Origin: Scleromatobacter sp039920745
Lineage (GTDB): Bacteria; Pseudomonadota; Gammaproteobacteria; Burkholderiales; Burkholderiaceae_C
Direction: 5' to 3'
Length of the DNA stretch: 64,000 nt
Assembly: GCA_039920745.1 (NCBI GenBank)
Contig: JBDSDD010000037.1
Coordinates: 1 to 64,000 of the forward strand
In this document: piece by piece, positions 53,241 to 62,476 of the stretch
How positions within the stretch are numbered: the first letter of the stretch is position 1
Layout of the letters: every line of letters begins with the position of its first letter
The notes under the pieces: generated by a model
What the model saw: the letters and a program-made list of their open reading frames with translations, nothing else
What the model was told of the DNA's origin: nothing
The model's database searches: none
Made by a program: the position numbers and the translations under genes

Positions 53241-55952
53241 TCAGAGCTTGTAGGTCAGGCCGACGTTGAAGCGGCGGCCGAACTGGAACGCGCTCTGGTA
53301 GTACGGGTTCGTCGGGTCCGAGTAGAAGACGCGCTGGTTGGTCAGGTTCTCGACGCCGAAGCGGGCCTGCAGGTTGGAAGTCAGCTGCTGCGCGAGGTTC
53401 AGCGACACCCAGGTCTCGGCACCGTTGACCTGGAACAGCGTCGAGTCCCACGTCGGCGCGCGGTTGTAGGCCGTGTGATAGTTGGCCGACAGGCGCGCCT
53501 CGAAGCCGGCATGCTCGTACCAGAGCGTCATGCCCGCGTTGCTCTTCATCAGGCCGTTGGTGGCGATCGGCACGAACGTCGCACCGCTGCGGTCGCCGTT
53601 CTCCTTGATGTTGCTCTGCGTGTAGGTGTAGTTGGCCGCCAGGCCCAGCCCGCCCAGCAGCCCCGGCAGGTTGGTGAAGGCCTGTTGGTAGACGAGCTCG
53701 AAGCCCTGCGCGTGACCGCCCTTGCGGTTGACCTGCTGCGTGTAGTACGCGGTCGCGCCGTCGAACGTGCCCTGCACCGACGAGATGCCGATGTAGTCGC
53801 TGATGTCCTTGTAGAACACGCCGGCAGACAGCAGGCTGCCCTTGCCGAAGAAGCGCTCGAAGGTCAGGTCGGCCTGGTTGGCCATCATCGGCTTCAGGCG
53901 CGGGTTGCCGCCCGAGATGACGGTGGGATTGACGCCGTTGGGGTCGGTGGTGACGACGTGGGCGTCGTTCATCACGTCCAGCGGCGCGCGCGACATGGCG
54001 CGCGACAAGCCGAAGCGCAGCTGGTTCACGTCCGCCTCGTCCAGGTTCAGCACGAGGTTCAGGCTGGGCAGGAAGCGCGTGTAGCTGGTGCCGTCGGACA
54101 CGGGCGTCGGCGCCGCGCCATTGAGCTGCTGGTTGCCGTAGCCGGTCTGGCTGGTGTGGGCGACCCTCGCGCCGACGTTGCCGCGGTAGCTCATCTGGCC
54201 CAACTCGCCGGACAGGTCCAGCTGGCCGTAGACCGAGGTATTGGTCTCCTTGGCGCGCCAGTCCTTCTGCACCAGGTCGTTCCAGGTCGGCGAGCGTCCG
54301 GCGGCGCTCAAGGCGTCCGCACCGAAGTACGTTCCAACGGCGTTCTCATAGCCGTTGGCGAACTCGACGAAGTCGGGACGTCCACCGACCGTGACGCGTT
54401 CGAGCGCGGCGTTGGGCACTGTCGCCGCGGCGGCGAGATCCCAGGAGGTCTGGTTGTAGTACTTCTCGCGCTGCGTGGCGCGCACGCCCAGCTTCAGCGT
54501 CTGCACGTCGCCCCAGTTGAGCTTGCGGCTGGCAGAGAACACTTCGGAATTGATCGAGTCGTTGAGGCGGCCGACGTAGTTCGGGCCCCATTGCTCGTGG
54601 ACGTTGGTGGCGTAGTTGGCCGGGTTGCCGGTGTCCAGGCTGAACGAGTAAGTGGGCCACTGATCGCGCGAGAAGTCCCAGCTGACCGAGCCCGGCGCGT
54701 TCATCGTGAACTGCACCGCCGACCACGCGGTGTCGCGGCCTGCGGTCGAGCGCGCGAGGTCGCCCTCGAGCTGCCATTCGCCGACCTTGAACTTGCCGTT
54801 CAGGCCCGCCGCGAAGTCACTCATGTTCTGCTTCCACAGCGAGTTGAGCGTGTCGAGCTGCACGTTGGCGACGGTGGCGCCGACCACGTAGCCGCCCTGC
54901 TCCTTGAGGTTGCTGTAGTTGGCGCTCTGCCAGCCGTCCCAGTTGCCGAGGTTGCCCTCGACGTGGGTCAGCGTCGGCTCCTTGATGTCGGACCGCGCGA
55001 AGTAGACGTCGCCGGTCAGCGAGACATCCGCGTTGGGCTTCCACTCCAGCTTGCTCAGCACGCTGGAGCGCTTGTTGGTGCCCTTCTTGACGCCGTTCTG
55101 GAAGCCCCAGGGCGTCTTGTCGACAGTGCCGTCGCCGTTGATGTCGACCGAATGGCTCTCGTTGAAGCCCCAGTTGTCGAGGCGATTCTCCAGGTTCGGC
55201 TGGTCGTAGTAGCTGAATGCGACGGCCAGGCCCACCGTGTGGTTGGCGAACTGGTCGACGTAGATGCCGCCCACGCGTGGCGCCCACTTCTTGGCACCCT
55301 CGATGGCGTTGCCTTGCTGGTAGTACAGCGCGTCGGTCTTGAGGGACGCGTTGCGCTCCTTGTAGGCGAGCGGGGAGACCGTCTGCAGGTCGATCGTGGT
55401 GGCGATGCCGCCTTCGATCAGCTCGGCCGACTGCGTCTTGTAGACCTTGGCGCCCGACACCGATTCCGACGGGAACATCTCGAAGCGCACCGCGCGATCC
55501 GGCTCCGACGATGCGAACTCGCGGCCATTGAGCGTGGCGCCGACGAAGCGCGGGCCCAGGCCACGCGCGACGATCTGGCTCGCGTTGCCACGGTCGATCC
55601 CGGCCGACAGGCCCGGCAGCCGTGCGAGCGATTCGGCGATCGTCGTGTCGGGCAGCTTGCCGATGTCCTCCGACGCGATCACCTCCACCATCGAATTGGA
55701 CTCGTTCTTCTGGTTGACGGCGTTGCGCAGCGAGGCGCTGATGCCGATCACGGTGACGGTCTGCGGCGCGTCGTCGGCCCTGGCCGTGGCGGGCGCCGAC
55801 GCTGGCGTGGCGGATGGCGCTGCGGCCTGCGCCTGCGCCTGCGCGTGCACGGCGGCGGCGCCGATGACGGCCGGGAGCATCAGCGCAGCTTGCATCAGCG
55901 TGCTCAGGCGCAGCGCTTGCGGGCGATTCGGACGGTGGGCAATTCGATTCAT
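53241..55952 (-). CDS. TonB-dependent outer-membrane receptor (galactan operon)
   Basis: 903 aa, with a signal peptide ending VHAQA, an Ala/Pro-rich stretch, and a plug domain beginning TVTVIGISASLRNAVNQK. The stretch IAESLARLPGLSAGIDRGNASQIVARG is typical of sugar receptors of the TIGR01782 group known from Caulobacter and xanthomonads. The barrel ends in FNVGLTYKL with the terminal Leu typical of this group. It lies 98 bp downstream of dgoA and 5 bp before the SDR start, so it is within the operon. Uptake of galacto-oligosaccharides is inferred. Confidence 0.92.
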   Translation of the reverse strand: MNRIAHRPNRPQALRLSTLMQAALMLPAVIGAAAVHAQAQAQAAAPSATPASAPATARADDAPQTVTVIGISASLRNAVNQKNESNSMVEVIASEDIGKLPDTTIAESLARLPGLSAGIDRGNASQIVARGLGPRFVGATLNGREFASSEPDRAVRFEMFPSESVSGAKVYKTQSAELIEGGIATTIDLQTVSPLAYKERNASLKTDALYYQQGNAIEGAKKWAPRVGGIYVDQFANHTVGLAVAFSYYDQPNLENRLDNWGFNESHSVDINGDGTVDKTPWGFQNGVKKGTNKRSSVLSKLEWKPNADVSLTGDVYFARSDIKEPTLTHVEGNLGNWDGWQSANYSNLKEQGGYVVGATVANVQLDTLNSLWKQNMSDFAAGLNGKFKVGEWQLEGDLARSTAGRDTAWSAVQFTMNAPGSVSWDFSRDQWPTYSFSLDTGNPANYATNVHEQWGPNYVGRLNDSINSEVFSASRKLNWGDVQTLKLGVRATQREKYYNQTSWDLAAAATVPNAALERVTVGGRPDFVEFANGYENAVGTYFGADALSAAGRSPTWNDLVQKDWRAKETNTSVYGQLDLSGELGQMSYRGNVGARVAHTSQTGYGNQQLNGAAPTPVSDGTSYTRFLPSLNLVLNLDEADVNQLRFGLSRAMSRAPLDVMNDAHVVTTDPNGVNPTVISGGNPRLKPMMANQADLTFERFFGKGSLLSAGVFYKDISDYIGISSVQGTFDGATAYYTQQVNRKGGHAQGFELVYQQAFTNLPGLLGGLGLAANYTYTQSNIKENGDRSGATFVPIATNGLMKSNAGMTLWYEHAGFEARLSANYHTAYNRAPTWDSTLFQVNGAETWVSLNLAQQLTSNLQARFGVENLTNQRVFYSDPTNPYYQSAFQFGRRFNVGLTYKL

Positions 55953-56050
55953 GGTGGTCTCCGTATATATGGTTATCGTGGGATCGGGTGTCGCGACGTC
56001 TGCGCGCCTTGACGGATGTCGGGCAGGGAGTGGGTCGAAGTCCTGCTTGC

Positions 56051-56713
56051 CTAAGGTGTGGCTGGCGGGACGGCGCACGCGCGCCAGGCCTGCACGAATT
56101 CGCTGGCGTTCGCCGACACGGCTGCCGCATCGAGTCCGGGTCGGTAAAGCGCCGAGCCGAGGCCGAAGCCCGCGGCGCCGGCCCGGTGCCACGGCGCAAG
56201 TCTGGCCGGCGTGATGCCGCCGACGGGCAGCAGCGGCACGTCGGCGGGCAGCACGGCGCGCAACGCCTTCATCACGTCCGTGGTCACCAGTTCGGCCGGG
56301 AACAACTTGAGCGCATCGGCGCCGGCGGCGAGCGCGGCGAAGGCCTCGGTAGGCGTCGCGATGCCCGCCACGCACAGCAGCCCCGCAGCTTTCGCGGCGC
56401 GGATCACCGCGGCGTCCGCATGCGGCATCACGACGATGTCGGCGCCAATCTGCTGCAGGCGCTGCACGTCGGCAACACGCGTCACGGTGCCGGCGCCGAC
56501 GAGCGTGCCGCGCTGCAGCACCCGGCGCAGCGTGGCGATCGACGTGAACGGGTCCGGCGAGTTGAGCGGGACTTCGATGAGCGCGAAGCCGGCGCGCTCG
56601 AGCGCGAGTCCGATGTCGGCGGCCTCGTCGGGCCGCAGGCCGCGCAGGATGGCCACCAGCGGCAGGTGCGTCATCGCCGCGGCAAGCAATGCGGTGCGGT
56701 CGTCGTGGTTCAC
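56051..56713 (-). CDS. dgoA: 2-dehydro-3-deoxy-6-phosphogalactonate aldolase
   Basis: A 220-aa class I aldolase that splits 2-keto-3-deoxy-6-phosphogalactonate into pyruvate and glyceraldehyde 3-phosphate. The Schiff-base Lys136 is in ALKLFPAE and the catalytic Glu47 in LIEVPLNSP; VGAGTV is the phosphate loop region. The start is GTG at 56711-56713, overlapping the dgoK stop (GTGA). It could also be annotated as a KDPG aldolase; the neighbours decide for galactonate. Confidence 0.93.
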   Translation of the reverse strand: MNHDDRTALLAAAMTHLPLVAILRGLRPDEAADIGLALERAGFALIEVPLNSPDPFTSIATLRRVLQRGTLVGAGTVTRVADVQRLQQIGADIVVMPHADAAVIRAAKAAGLLCVAGIATPTEAFAALAAGADALKLFPAELVTTDVMKALRAVLPADVPLLPVGGITPARLAPWHRAGAAGFGLGSALYRPGLDAAAVSANASEFVQAWRACAVPPATP

Positions 56714-57648
56714 TGCACCCACCCGGCCTGCACGGCCAGTTGCCACAGGCCGGCGACCGCCGTGTTCCCGTACACGCCCGCAGGCGTGACACCCAGCACG
56801 CGCAGCGCACGCACGTAGCGCTCGCACAGCGCGGACTCGCCTACCAATGCCAGCGGCCCATGCGCGCTGCGCAGGCCCGCGACGAGTTCGTGTCCGATCA
56901 ACAGGCCGGACAGGTGATCCGACAGTGCCGCCGCCGGCCAGCGCTGCGTGAGTCCCAACGTGCGAACGGCGAACAGCTGTCCCAGCAGGTCGGCACCCGC
57001 TTCGCGCTCCGCGGCGACGACGCCAGCCTCGAACGCATCGGCGTGCCAGCCGGTGTCGTCGCCCGACATCAGGCGCGCCAGCACCGAGTGGTTGCGCAGC
57101 AGCGCGTAGACCTCACCGGTCATGCGGGTGCGAAAGCCTTCGACTGCGCCATGCCGCAGTTGCACCCACTTCGCGTGCGTGCCGGGCATCAGCACGCAGG
57201 CGGCGTCGGCCAGCGCTGGCAGCGCATGCACGAGGCCCAGCACCTGGGATTCCTCGCCTCGCATCACGTCGGGCGCGGCGTCGCCGGGTTCGTGGATCAG
57301 ACCCGGCACGATGTGCACTGCGACACCACCGAGCGTGCGCACCTCGACGAGATATTCATGCAACTGATCGAGGCGCGCGGGGCACGCGACGTAGGCCGCC
57401 TCGCGCCAGCCATGCGTACTGCCGACCATGCCGCACGCGAGCACGGGCAGCGCCGTCTCCAGCCAGTCGCCGACCAGTGCCGTCAACGCTGCGTCGAACG
57501 CTGCCGCGCCGCCCGCCAGCACCGAGGCGCCGTTGCCGCTCTGGCGTTCCGCGAGGATCGCGCCGCGCTCGCCCAGCAGCCAGGCGCGCAGGCGCGTGCT
57601 GCCCCAGTCGAGCGCGACCAGGCGGGCGGCAGAGGCTGCAGGGTTCAC
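56710..57648 (-). CDS. dgoK: 2-dehydro-3-deoxygalactonokinase
   Basis: A 312-aa sugar-acid kinase that phosphorylates 2-keto-3-deoxygalactonate at O6. The N-terminal phosphate loop is VALDWGSTRLRAWLL; LACGMVGSTHGW, MRGEESQVLG and LMPGTHAKWV follow as in the family. The start is GTG at 57646-57648, overlapping the dgoD stop by 4 nt. The frame continues upstream in dgoD's other frame, so the GTG is the realistic start. It forms a tight dgoD-dgoK-dgoA block. Confidence 0.94.
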   Translation of the reverse strand: MNPAASAARLVALDWGSTRLRAWLLGERGAILAERQSGNGASVLAGGAAAFDAALTALVGDWLETALPVLACGMVGSTHGWREAAYVACPARLDQLHEYLVEVRTLGGVAVHIVPGLIHEPGDAAPDVMRGEESQVLGLVHALPALADAACVLMPGTHAKWVQLRHGAVEGFRTRMTGEVYALLRNHSVLARLMSGDDTGWHADAFEAGVVAAEREAGADLLGQLFAVRTLGLTQRWPAAALSDHLSGLLIGHELVAGLRSAHGPLALVGESALCERYVRALRVLGVTPAGVYGNTAVAGLWQLAVQAGWVQ

Positions 57649-58793
57649 CACTCGGCCACACTTCCGTCGGCGTGGCGCCACAGCGGGTTGTGCCAGTCGG
57701 CCACGTTGCGGCTGGCTTCGATCACGCGCGCTTCGTCGATGTCGACGCCCAGACCCGGCAGCTTGCTCGGTGAGATGAAGCCGTTGTCGATGTGGAAGTC
57801 GCCGCGGTTCTTGACGTAGTCCAGCAGCTCGGCGCCCTGGTTGTAGTGGATGCCGGCGCTCTGCTCCTGCAGCACCGCGTTGTGCGCCACCCAGTCGACC
57901 TGCAGGCAGGCTGCGAGCGCGACCGGGCCCAGCGGGCAGTGCGGGGCGAGCGCGACGTCGTGCGCCTCGGCCATCGCGGCGATCTTGTGGCATTCGGTGA
58001 TGCCGCCGGCGTGCGACAGATCGGGCTGCAGGATCGCGAGGCCGCCGGCGGCCAGCACGCGCTTGAAGTCGAAGCGCGAGTACATGCGTTCGCCGGCCGC
58101 GAGCGGGATCGAGGTCGCATCCGCCAGGCGCGCGTAATGCTCGCTCTGTTCGGCCAGCACCGGTTCCTCGACGAACAGCGGGCGCAGCGGCTCGAGCTCG
58201 CGCAGCAGCACCTTGGCCATCGGCAACGCGACGCGGCCGTGGAAGTCGATGCCGAAGTTGATGTCGCTGCCGAACGCGGCACGGATCTCGGCGAACTTGG
58301 CGATCGTGCGATCGACTTCGGCATGCGTGGCGAGCAGGCCGAACTCCTCGGTGCCGTTCATCTTGACGGTGTCGAAGCCCGCCTCGCGCACCTTGTGGAT
58401 GGACTCGATGATGTCGGCCGGACGGTCGCCGCCGACCCAGCAATACGTCTTCATGCGATCGCGCACGCGGCCGCCCAGAAGTTCGTAGACAGGCGCGTTC
58501 AGCGCCTTGCCCTTGATGTCCCACAACGCCTGGTCGATACCGGCGATGGCGCTCATCAGGATCGGGCCGCCGCGGTAGAAGCCGCCGCGGTACATCGCCT
58601 GCCAGAGGTCGTTGATGCGCGCCGGGTCCTGGCCGATGACGAGCTTGGAGAGTTCGTGCACGGCGGTCTCGACCGTGCGCGCGCGGCCTTCGACGACCGG
58701 CTCGCCCCAACCGACGAGGCCGGCGTCGGTCTCGATCTTGAGGAGCATCCAGCGCGGCGGGACGCGGTAGGTGGTGAGTTTGGTGATCTTCAT
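57645..58793 (-). CDS. dgoD: D-galactonate dehydratase
   Basis: A 382-aa enolase-superfamily enzyme that dehydrates galactonate to 2-keto-3-deoxygalactonate. The metal ligands Asp183 (FGIDFHG), Glu209 (FVEEPV) and Glu235 (AAGERMY) and the catalytic His185 and His285 (APHCPLGP) sit at the same numbers I know for E. coli DgoD, and the length also agrees. It starts at the ATG at 58791. It precedes dgoK and follows the GH53 gene by 77 bp, a gap that could hold a promoter. Confidence 0.97.
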   Translation of the reverse strand: MKITKLTTYRVPPRWMLLKIETDAGLVGWGEPVVEGRARTVETAVHELSKLVIGQDPARINDLWQAMYRGGFYRGGPILMSAIAGIDQALWDIKGKALNAPVYELLGGRVRDRMKTYCWVGGDRPADIIESIHKVREAGFDTVKMNGTEEFGLLATHAEVDRTIAKFAEIRAAFGSDINFGIDFHGRVALPMAKVLLRELEPLRPLFVEEPVLAEQSEHYARLADATSIPLAAGERMYSRFDFKRVLAAGGLAILQPDLSHAGGITECHKIAAMAEAHDVALAPHCPLGPVALAACLQVDWVAHNAVLQEQSAGIHYNQGAELLDYVKNRGDFHIDNGFISPSKLPGLGVDIDEARVIEASRNVADWHNPLWRHADGSVAEW

Positions 58794-58870
58794 GGTGTTG
58801 CAACGATAGGTTTGCAGCGCGACAACGAGTACTGCCGTTTCGAGCGCGTGCTATGAATCGTTCGTATGGA

Positions 58871-60061
58871 TCAATGCGTAGCCGGTGCGTGCAGCGCCTG
58901 CATCGATGCCAGCGCGCGGCCCGAGAAATCGAACAAGGCCTGGTTGTCCCAGTTGTTGCCGTCGCCGGTGCGCCAGCCGGCGCCCTTGGCGGGGATCCAG
59001 GCCGGTTCCCAATAGAAGACGCCGCGGCCCAGCCCGAGCGGAACTGCAGCGACGGTGTCGATGACGGCGCGGATCGCTCGTGCCTGCCCCGTCACGGTGG
59101 CGGGCCAGCCGACCTTCGCGGCCTGTTCGGCGTTGAACAGGTTGGTCGTGTCGTCGCCGTTGTCGGTGGTCCAGCCGTAAGCGGTCTCGACCACGATCAG
59201 CGGCTTGCGGTAGCGGCCCGCGAGTTCGTCGAGGTTGGACTTCAGCGCCGCGAGCGGGCCGTGGTAGTAGCTGTAGTAGCTCAGGCCGATGACGTCGTAG
59301 TCCAGGTGCTCGGCCGCGAACAGGTCGAACATGTGGTGGCACAGGTCGGGGTCGGTGCCGCCGGCCAGGTGCAGCATCACGCTCAGGTGGCGGTGGTTGC
59401 GCGCGTCGTTGGCGCGCACGCCCTCGATGCCGGCGCGCAGCAGCGCCGCGAAGGCGACGTCGCCGCCGATCTGCGCGCTCTTGTCGGCGGACCACGTCTG
59501 GCCGTCCGGCCACAGCATGCCGGCATTGGTCTCGTTGCCGATCTGCACCATGTCGGGCGAGCCGCCGACGGCATCCAGCGCGTCCAGCACGCCGGCGGTG
59601 TATTCGCGCACGGCGGCCTGCAGGGCGGCGCCGTGCAGGTCGGTCCACGCGGCAGGCTTGGTCTGGGTGGCCGGGTCGGCCCAGAAGTCGCTGTAGTGGA
59701 AGTCCAGCAACACCTTCTGGCCCAGCGCCTTGGCGCGTCGCGCGAGCCGCATCGTCGCGGCCAGGTCGTTGTTGCCGCCGCCGACCGGAGCACCCTTCTT
59801 GACCACGACGTGGCCGTTCTCGACGACGTCGGCGGCGAACACCGGCGTGTGCCACAGGCGCAGCCGCACCCAGTTCACGCCGGCCTCCTGCAACACGAGC
59901 AGCGGGTCGGCGGCGCTGCCGTCGGCGCGCGCGAAGTGGCCGCCGTGGCGCTCCACTTCGGCGAGCATGGAGACGTCGGCGCCGACCATGAAATCGTCGG
60001 CGCGAGCCAACACCGGCGCGAGCAGCGCGGCGGCGAGAACAGAGACGAGCCAGCGTTGCAT
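58871..60061 (-). CDS. GH53 arabinogalactan endo-beta-1,4-galactanase
   Basis: A 396-aa secreted glycoside hydrolase of family 53 (signal peptide MQRWLVSVLAAALLAPVLARA). The acid/base Glu177 is in QIGNETNAG and the nucleophile Glu292 in VVETAYGW. LRLWHTP, LLDFHYSDFWADP and YYSYYHG are family signatures. It cuts beta-1,4-galactan side chains of pectin into oligosaccharides for the importer upstream. The gene starts 2 bp after the MalG-type permease stop, so it is part of the transporter operon. Confidence 0.95.
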   Translation of the reverse strand: MQRWLVSVLAAALLAPVLARADDFMVGADVSMLAEVERHGGHFARADGSAADPLLVLQEAGVNWVRLRLWHTPVFAADVVENGHVVVKKGAPVGGGNNDLAATMRLARRAKALGQKVLLDFHYSDFWADPATQTKPAAWTDLHGAALQAAVREYTAGVLDALDAVGGSPDMVQIGNETNAGMLWPDGQTWSADKSAQIGGDVAFAALLRAGIEGVRANDARNHRHLSVMLHLAGGTDPDLCHHMFDLFAAEHLDYDVIGLSYYSYYHGPLAALKSNLDELAGRYRKPLIVVETAYGWTTDNGDDTTNLFNAEQAAKVGWPATVTGQARAIRAVIDTVAAVPLGLGRGVFYWEPAWIPAKGAGWRTGDGNNWDNQALFDFSGRALASMQALHAPATH

Positions 60062-60063
60062 GC

Positions 60064-60954
60064 TCACCCCTTGACCGCGCCAGCGGACAGGCCCGACACC
60101 AGCCAGCGCTGCGTGAACAGGAACAACAGCGTCAACGGCAGGCCGGCGAGGATCGCAGTGGCCGCGAAGTCCCCCCACAGGTAGCGCTGGTTGAACAGGA
60201 ACAAGCGCGAGCCGACGGCCAGCGTCAGTTGCGACTCCTCGTGCAGCAGCACCGAGGCGATCGGGTATTCGATCATCGCGCCCAGGAAGGCCAGCACGAA
60301 GACCACCGCGAGGATCGGGCCGGCCAGCGGCAGCAGTACGCGCACGAACGCCACCAGCGGCGTCGCGCCGTCGACGGCCGCGGCTTCTTCCAGCTCCACC
60401 GGCAGGCTCTCGAAGTAGCCCTTGATCAGCCAGACGTGCTGCGCAATGCCGCCGCTGTAGGCGAGCACGAGGCTCCAGTGGCTGTTCAGGCCCAGCCACG
60501 GCACCCACTCGCCGATGCGGTCGAACAGCGCATAGATCGCCACCAGCGCGAGCACCGACGGGAACATCTGCAGCAGCAGCAGCGCGTCCAGCGTCAGCGC
60601 CTTGCCGCGAAAACGCATGCGCGCGAACGCGTACGCGGACGTCACCGACAGCAGCAACGCCACGACGGCCGATACCAGCGCCACCTTCATCGAGTTGGCG
60701 ATCCACTGCAGCACCGGGAACGGCGGCGCCTCCCACTTGCCGTCCGGGCCCAGTACCGACATGCCCAACGCGAGCTTCCAGTGGTCCAGCGTCAACGCCT
60801 TGGGGATCAGGCTGCCGCCAGCGAAGTTGCCGGGCCGCAGCGAGATCGACAGGATCGTCAGCAGCGGCAGCATCGTGATCACGATGAACGCGAGCAGCGC
60901 GGCGTGCACCGCCCAGACGCGCCAGCGTTGATTCGAAGGAGTGACGACGGCCAT
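60064..60954 (-). CDS. ABC transporter permease, MalG/GanQ-type
   Basis: A 296-aa permease with six membrane segments. The EAA loop is LEEAAAVDGATPLVAFVRVLLPLAGP, and the start region ITMLPLLTILSISLRPGNFAGGSLIP and the C-terminal WLVSGLSAGAVKG are MalG-like. It pairs with the MalF-type permease upstream, 13 bp away. The neighbouring GH53 gene indicates galacto-oligosaccharides as substrate, as in the GanSPQ system of Bacillus. Confidence 0.94.
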   Translation of the reverse strand: MAVVTPSNQRWRVWAVHAALLAFIVITMLPLLTILSISLRPGNFAGGSLIPKALTLDHWKLALGMSVLGPDGKWEAPPFPVLQWIANSMKVALVSAVVALLLSVTSAYAFARMRFRGKALTLDALLLLQMFPSVLALVAIYALFDRIGEWVPWLGLNSHWSLVLAYSGGIAQHVWLIKGYFESLPVELEEAAAVDGATPLVAFVRVLLPLAGPILAVVFVLAFLGAMIEYPIASVLLHEESQLTLAVGSRLFLFNQRYLWGDFAATAILAGLPLTLLFLFTQRWLVSGLSAGAVKG

Positions 60955-60967
60955 CTTCTTGGCTCCC

Positions 60968-62476
60968 TTAGCGGACGGACTTGCCGACCTTGAACAGGCG
61001 CAGGTTGGCCACCGCGATCGTGGCCACGATGAGGAACACGATCGATGCGATCGCGCAGGCCAGCGCGTAGTGCTGGCCGGAGTCCTGGAACGCGATGCGG
61101 TAGGTGTAGGACGCGAGCAGGTCGGTCGCGCCCACCGGCACGGCAGTGTCGAGGTAGTCAGGGGCGCCGTTGGTCAACAGCGCAACGAGCGTGAGGTTGT
61201 TGAAGTTGGTGGCGAAGGACGCGACCAGCAGCGGCGCCATCGGGCGGCCGATCAGCGGCAGCGTGATGCGCCACAGGTTCATCAACGGGCCCGCGCCCAC
61301 CAGCGAAGACGCCTCGTAGAGCTCGTCCGGGATGGCCTTGATGAGGCCCATGCACAGGATCATCATGTACGGATAGCCGAGCCACGTGTTGACGATCAGC
61401 ACCATCGAACGCGCCAGCGTCGCGTCGCTGAACCAGCCCGGGCGCACGCCGAACAGCTGGAACATCACGAGGTTGATCTCACCCAGGTTCTCGTTGAACA
61501 GGCCGCGGAACACGGGGATCGAGATGAACGCCGGCACCGCGTACGGCAGGAACAGCGCGATGCGATAGGCCGGCTTGCCCTTGAGCGCGGGCCAGTTCAA
61601 AGCCACCGCCAGCAGCAGGCCGATCGTGAAGGTGAACAGCGTGTTGAGCGTGGCGAAGGCCACCGTCCACGCGAACACGCGGGCGAACGGTTGGTAGAAG
61701 CGGCTCTCGAGGAAGATGCTGCGGTAGTTCGCCAGGCCCACGGTCGCGCGGAAACCGGGCGTCACCGGCGTGCCGTCGGCGTGGCGCCACCAGCCCGCGT
61801 CCATGTCGGGGGTCAGGCGCGCGCCGTCGTGCGCCGCACGGAGCGACCCGTCGGACTCGAGCACGTAAGCCGGCCGTTCGACCGCCAGGCGGTGCAGGCT
61901 CAGCACGCGCATTTCGGCGCCTTCGGGCAACAGCGCGGTGATGCCGCGCAGCGCAGGCACCTGCGCCGTGAGCTCGCGCGGGGCGAGCGACTTGGTCGCG
62001 GGCGCGTCGGCCGGCTCGTCCTGCAGCGGCAGGCGCAACGCGTCGCCGAGCCTGAAAGCCGCGCTCGCATAGTGATGCCCGTCTTCGGACAACACATGCA
62101 GTCGATGCTGCGCCGCGCCCAGCGGCTCCAGCGTGAACGCCATGCTGCGGCCGTCGCCCTCGCCGCGCGCGAGCAGCACGTCGGTGGCGCGCTCGAACGA
62201 CAGCAGGTGCTCGCCGCTGTAGTTGGTGAAGCTGATGCCCAGCGTGTAGGCCATCGGGAACACGATGAACAGCACCGCGGCCAGCGCCCCGGGCGCGATG
62301 TAGCGCCAGGCCATGAAGCGCGGGCTCAGGTAGATCCAGGCCGCGAGGCCGGTCAGCGCGATCACCGCAAGTGCCCAGCCGCTCGCGTGTGCCGCGTGCA
62401 GCGCGAACGCGAGTGCGAGGCCCGCTACCAGCGCCAGCGCGCCGAGCGCCTTCAGCGCGATTTGGAGCCACTTCAT
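60968..62476 (-). CDS. ABC transporter permease, MalF/GanP-type with periplasmic insert
   Basis: A 502-aa permease starting at the ATG at 62474-62476. Two N-terminal membrane helices are followed by a third (about 55-80), then a large periplasmic region (about 85-230), then five more helices. This is the layout of E. coli MalF with its P2 loop, which docks the binding protein. The EAA loop is LYEASSLVGAGPLMNLWRITLPLIGRP. Its start overlaps the stop of the binding-protein gene (ATGA). Confidence 0.93.
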   Translation of the reverse strand: MKWLQIALKALGALALVAGLALAFALHAAHASGWALAVIALTGLAAWIYLSPRFMAWRYIAPGALAAVLFIVFPMAYTLGISFTNYSGEHLLSFERATDVLLARGEGDGRSMAFTLEPLGAAQHRLHVLSEDGHHYASAAFRLGDALRLPLQDEPADAPATKSLAPRELTAQVPALRGITALLPEGAEMRVLSLHRLAVERPAYVLESDGSLRAAHDGARLTPDMDAGWWRHADGTPVTPGFRATVGLANYRSIFLESRFYQPFARVFAWTVAFATLNTLFTFTIGLLLAVALNWPALKGKPAYRIALFLPYAVPAFISIPVFRGLFNENLGEINLVMFQLFGVRPGWFSDATLARSMVLIVNTWLGYPYMMILCMGLIKAIPDELYEASSLVGAGPLMNLWRITLPLIGRPMAPLLVASFATNFNNLTLVALLTNGAPDYLDTAVPVGATDLLASYTYRIAFQDSGQHYALACAIASIVFLIVATIAVANLRLFKVGKSVR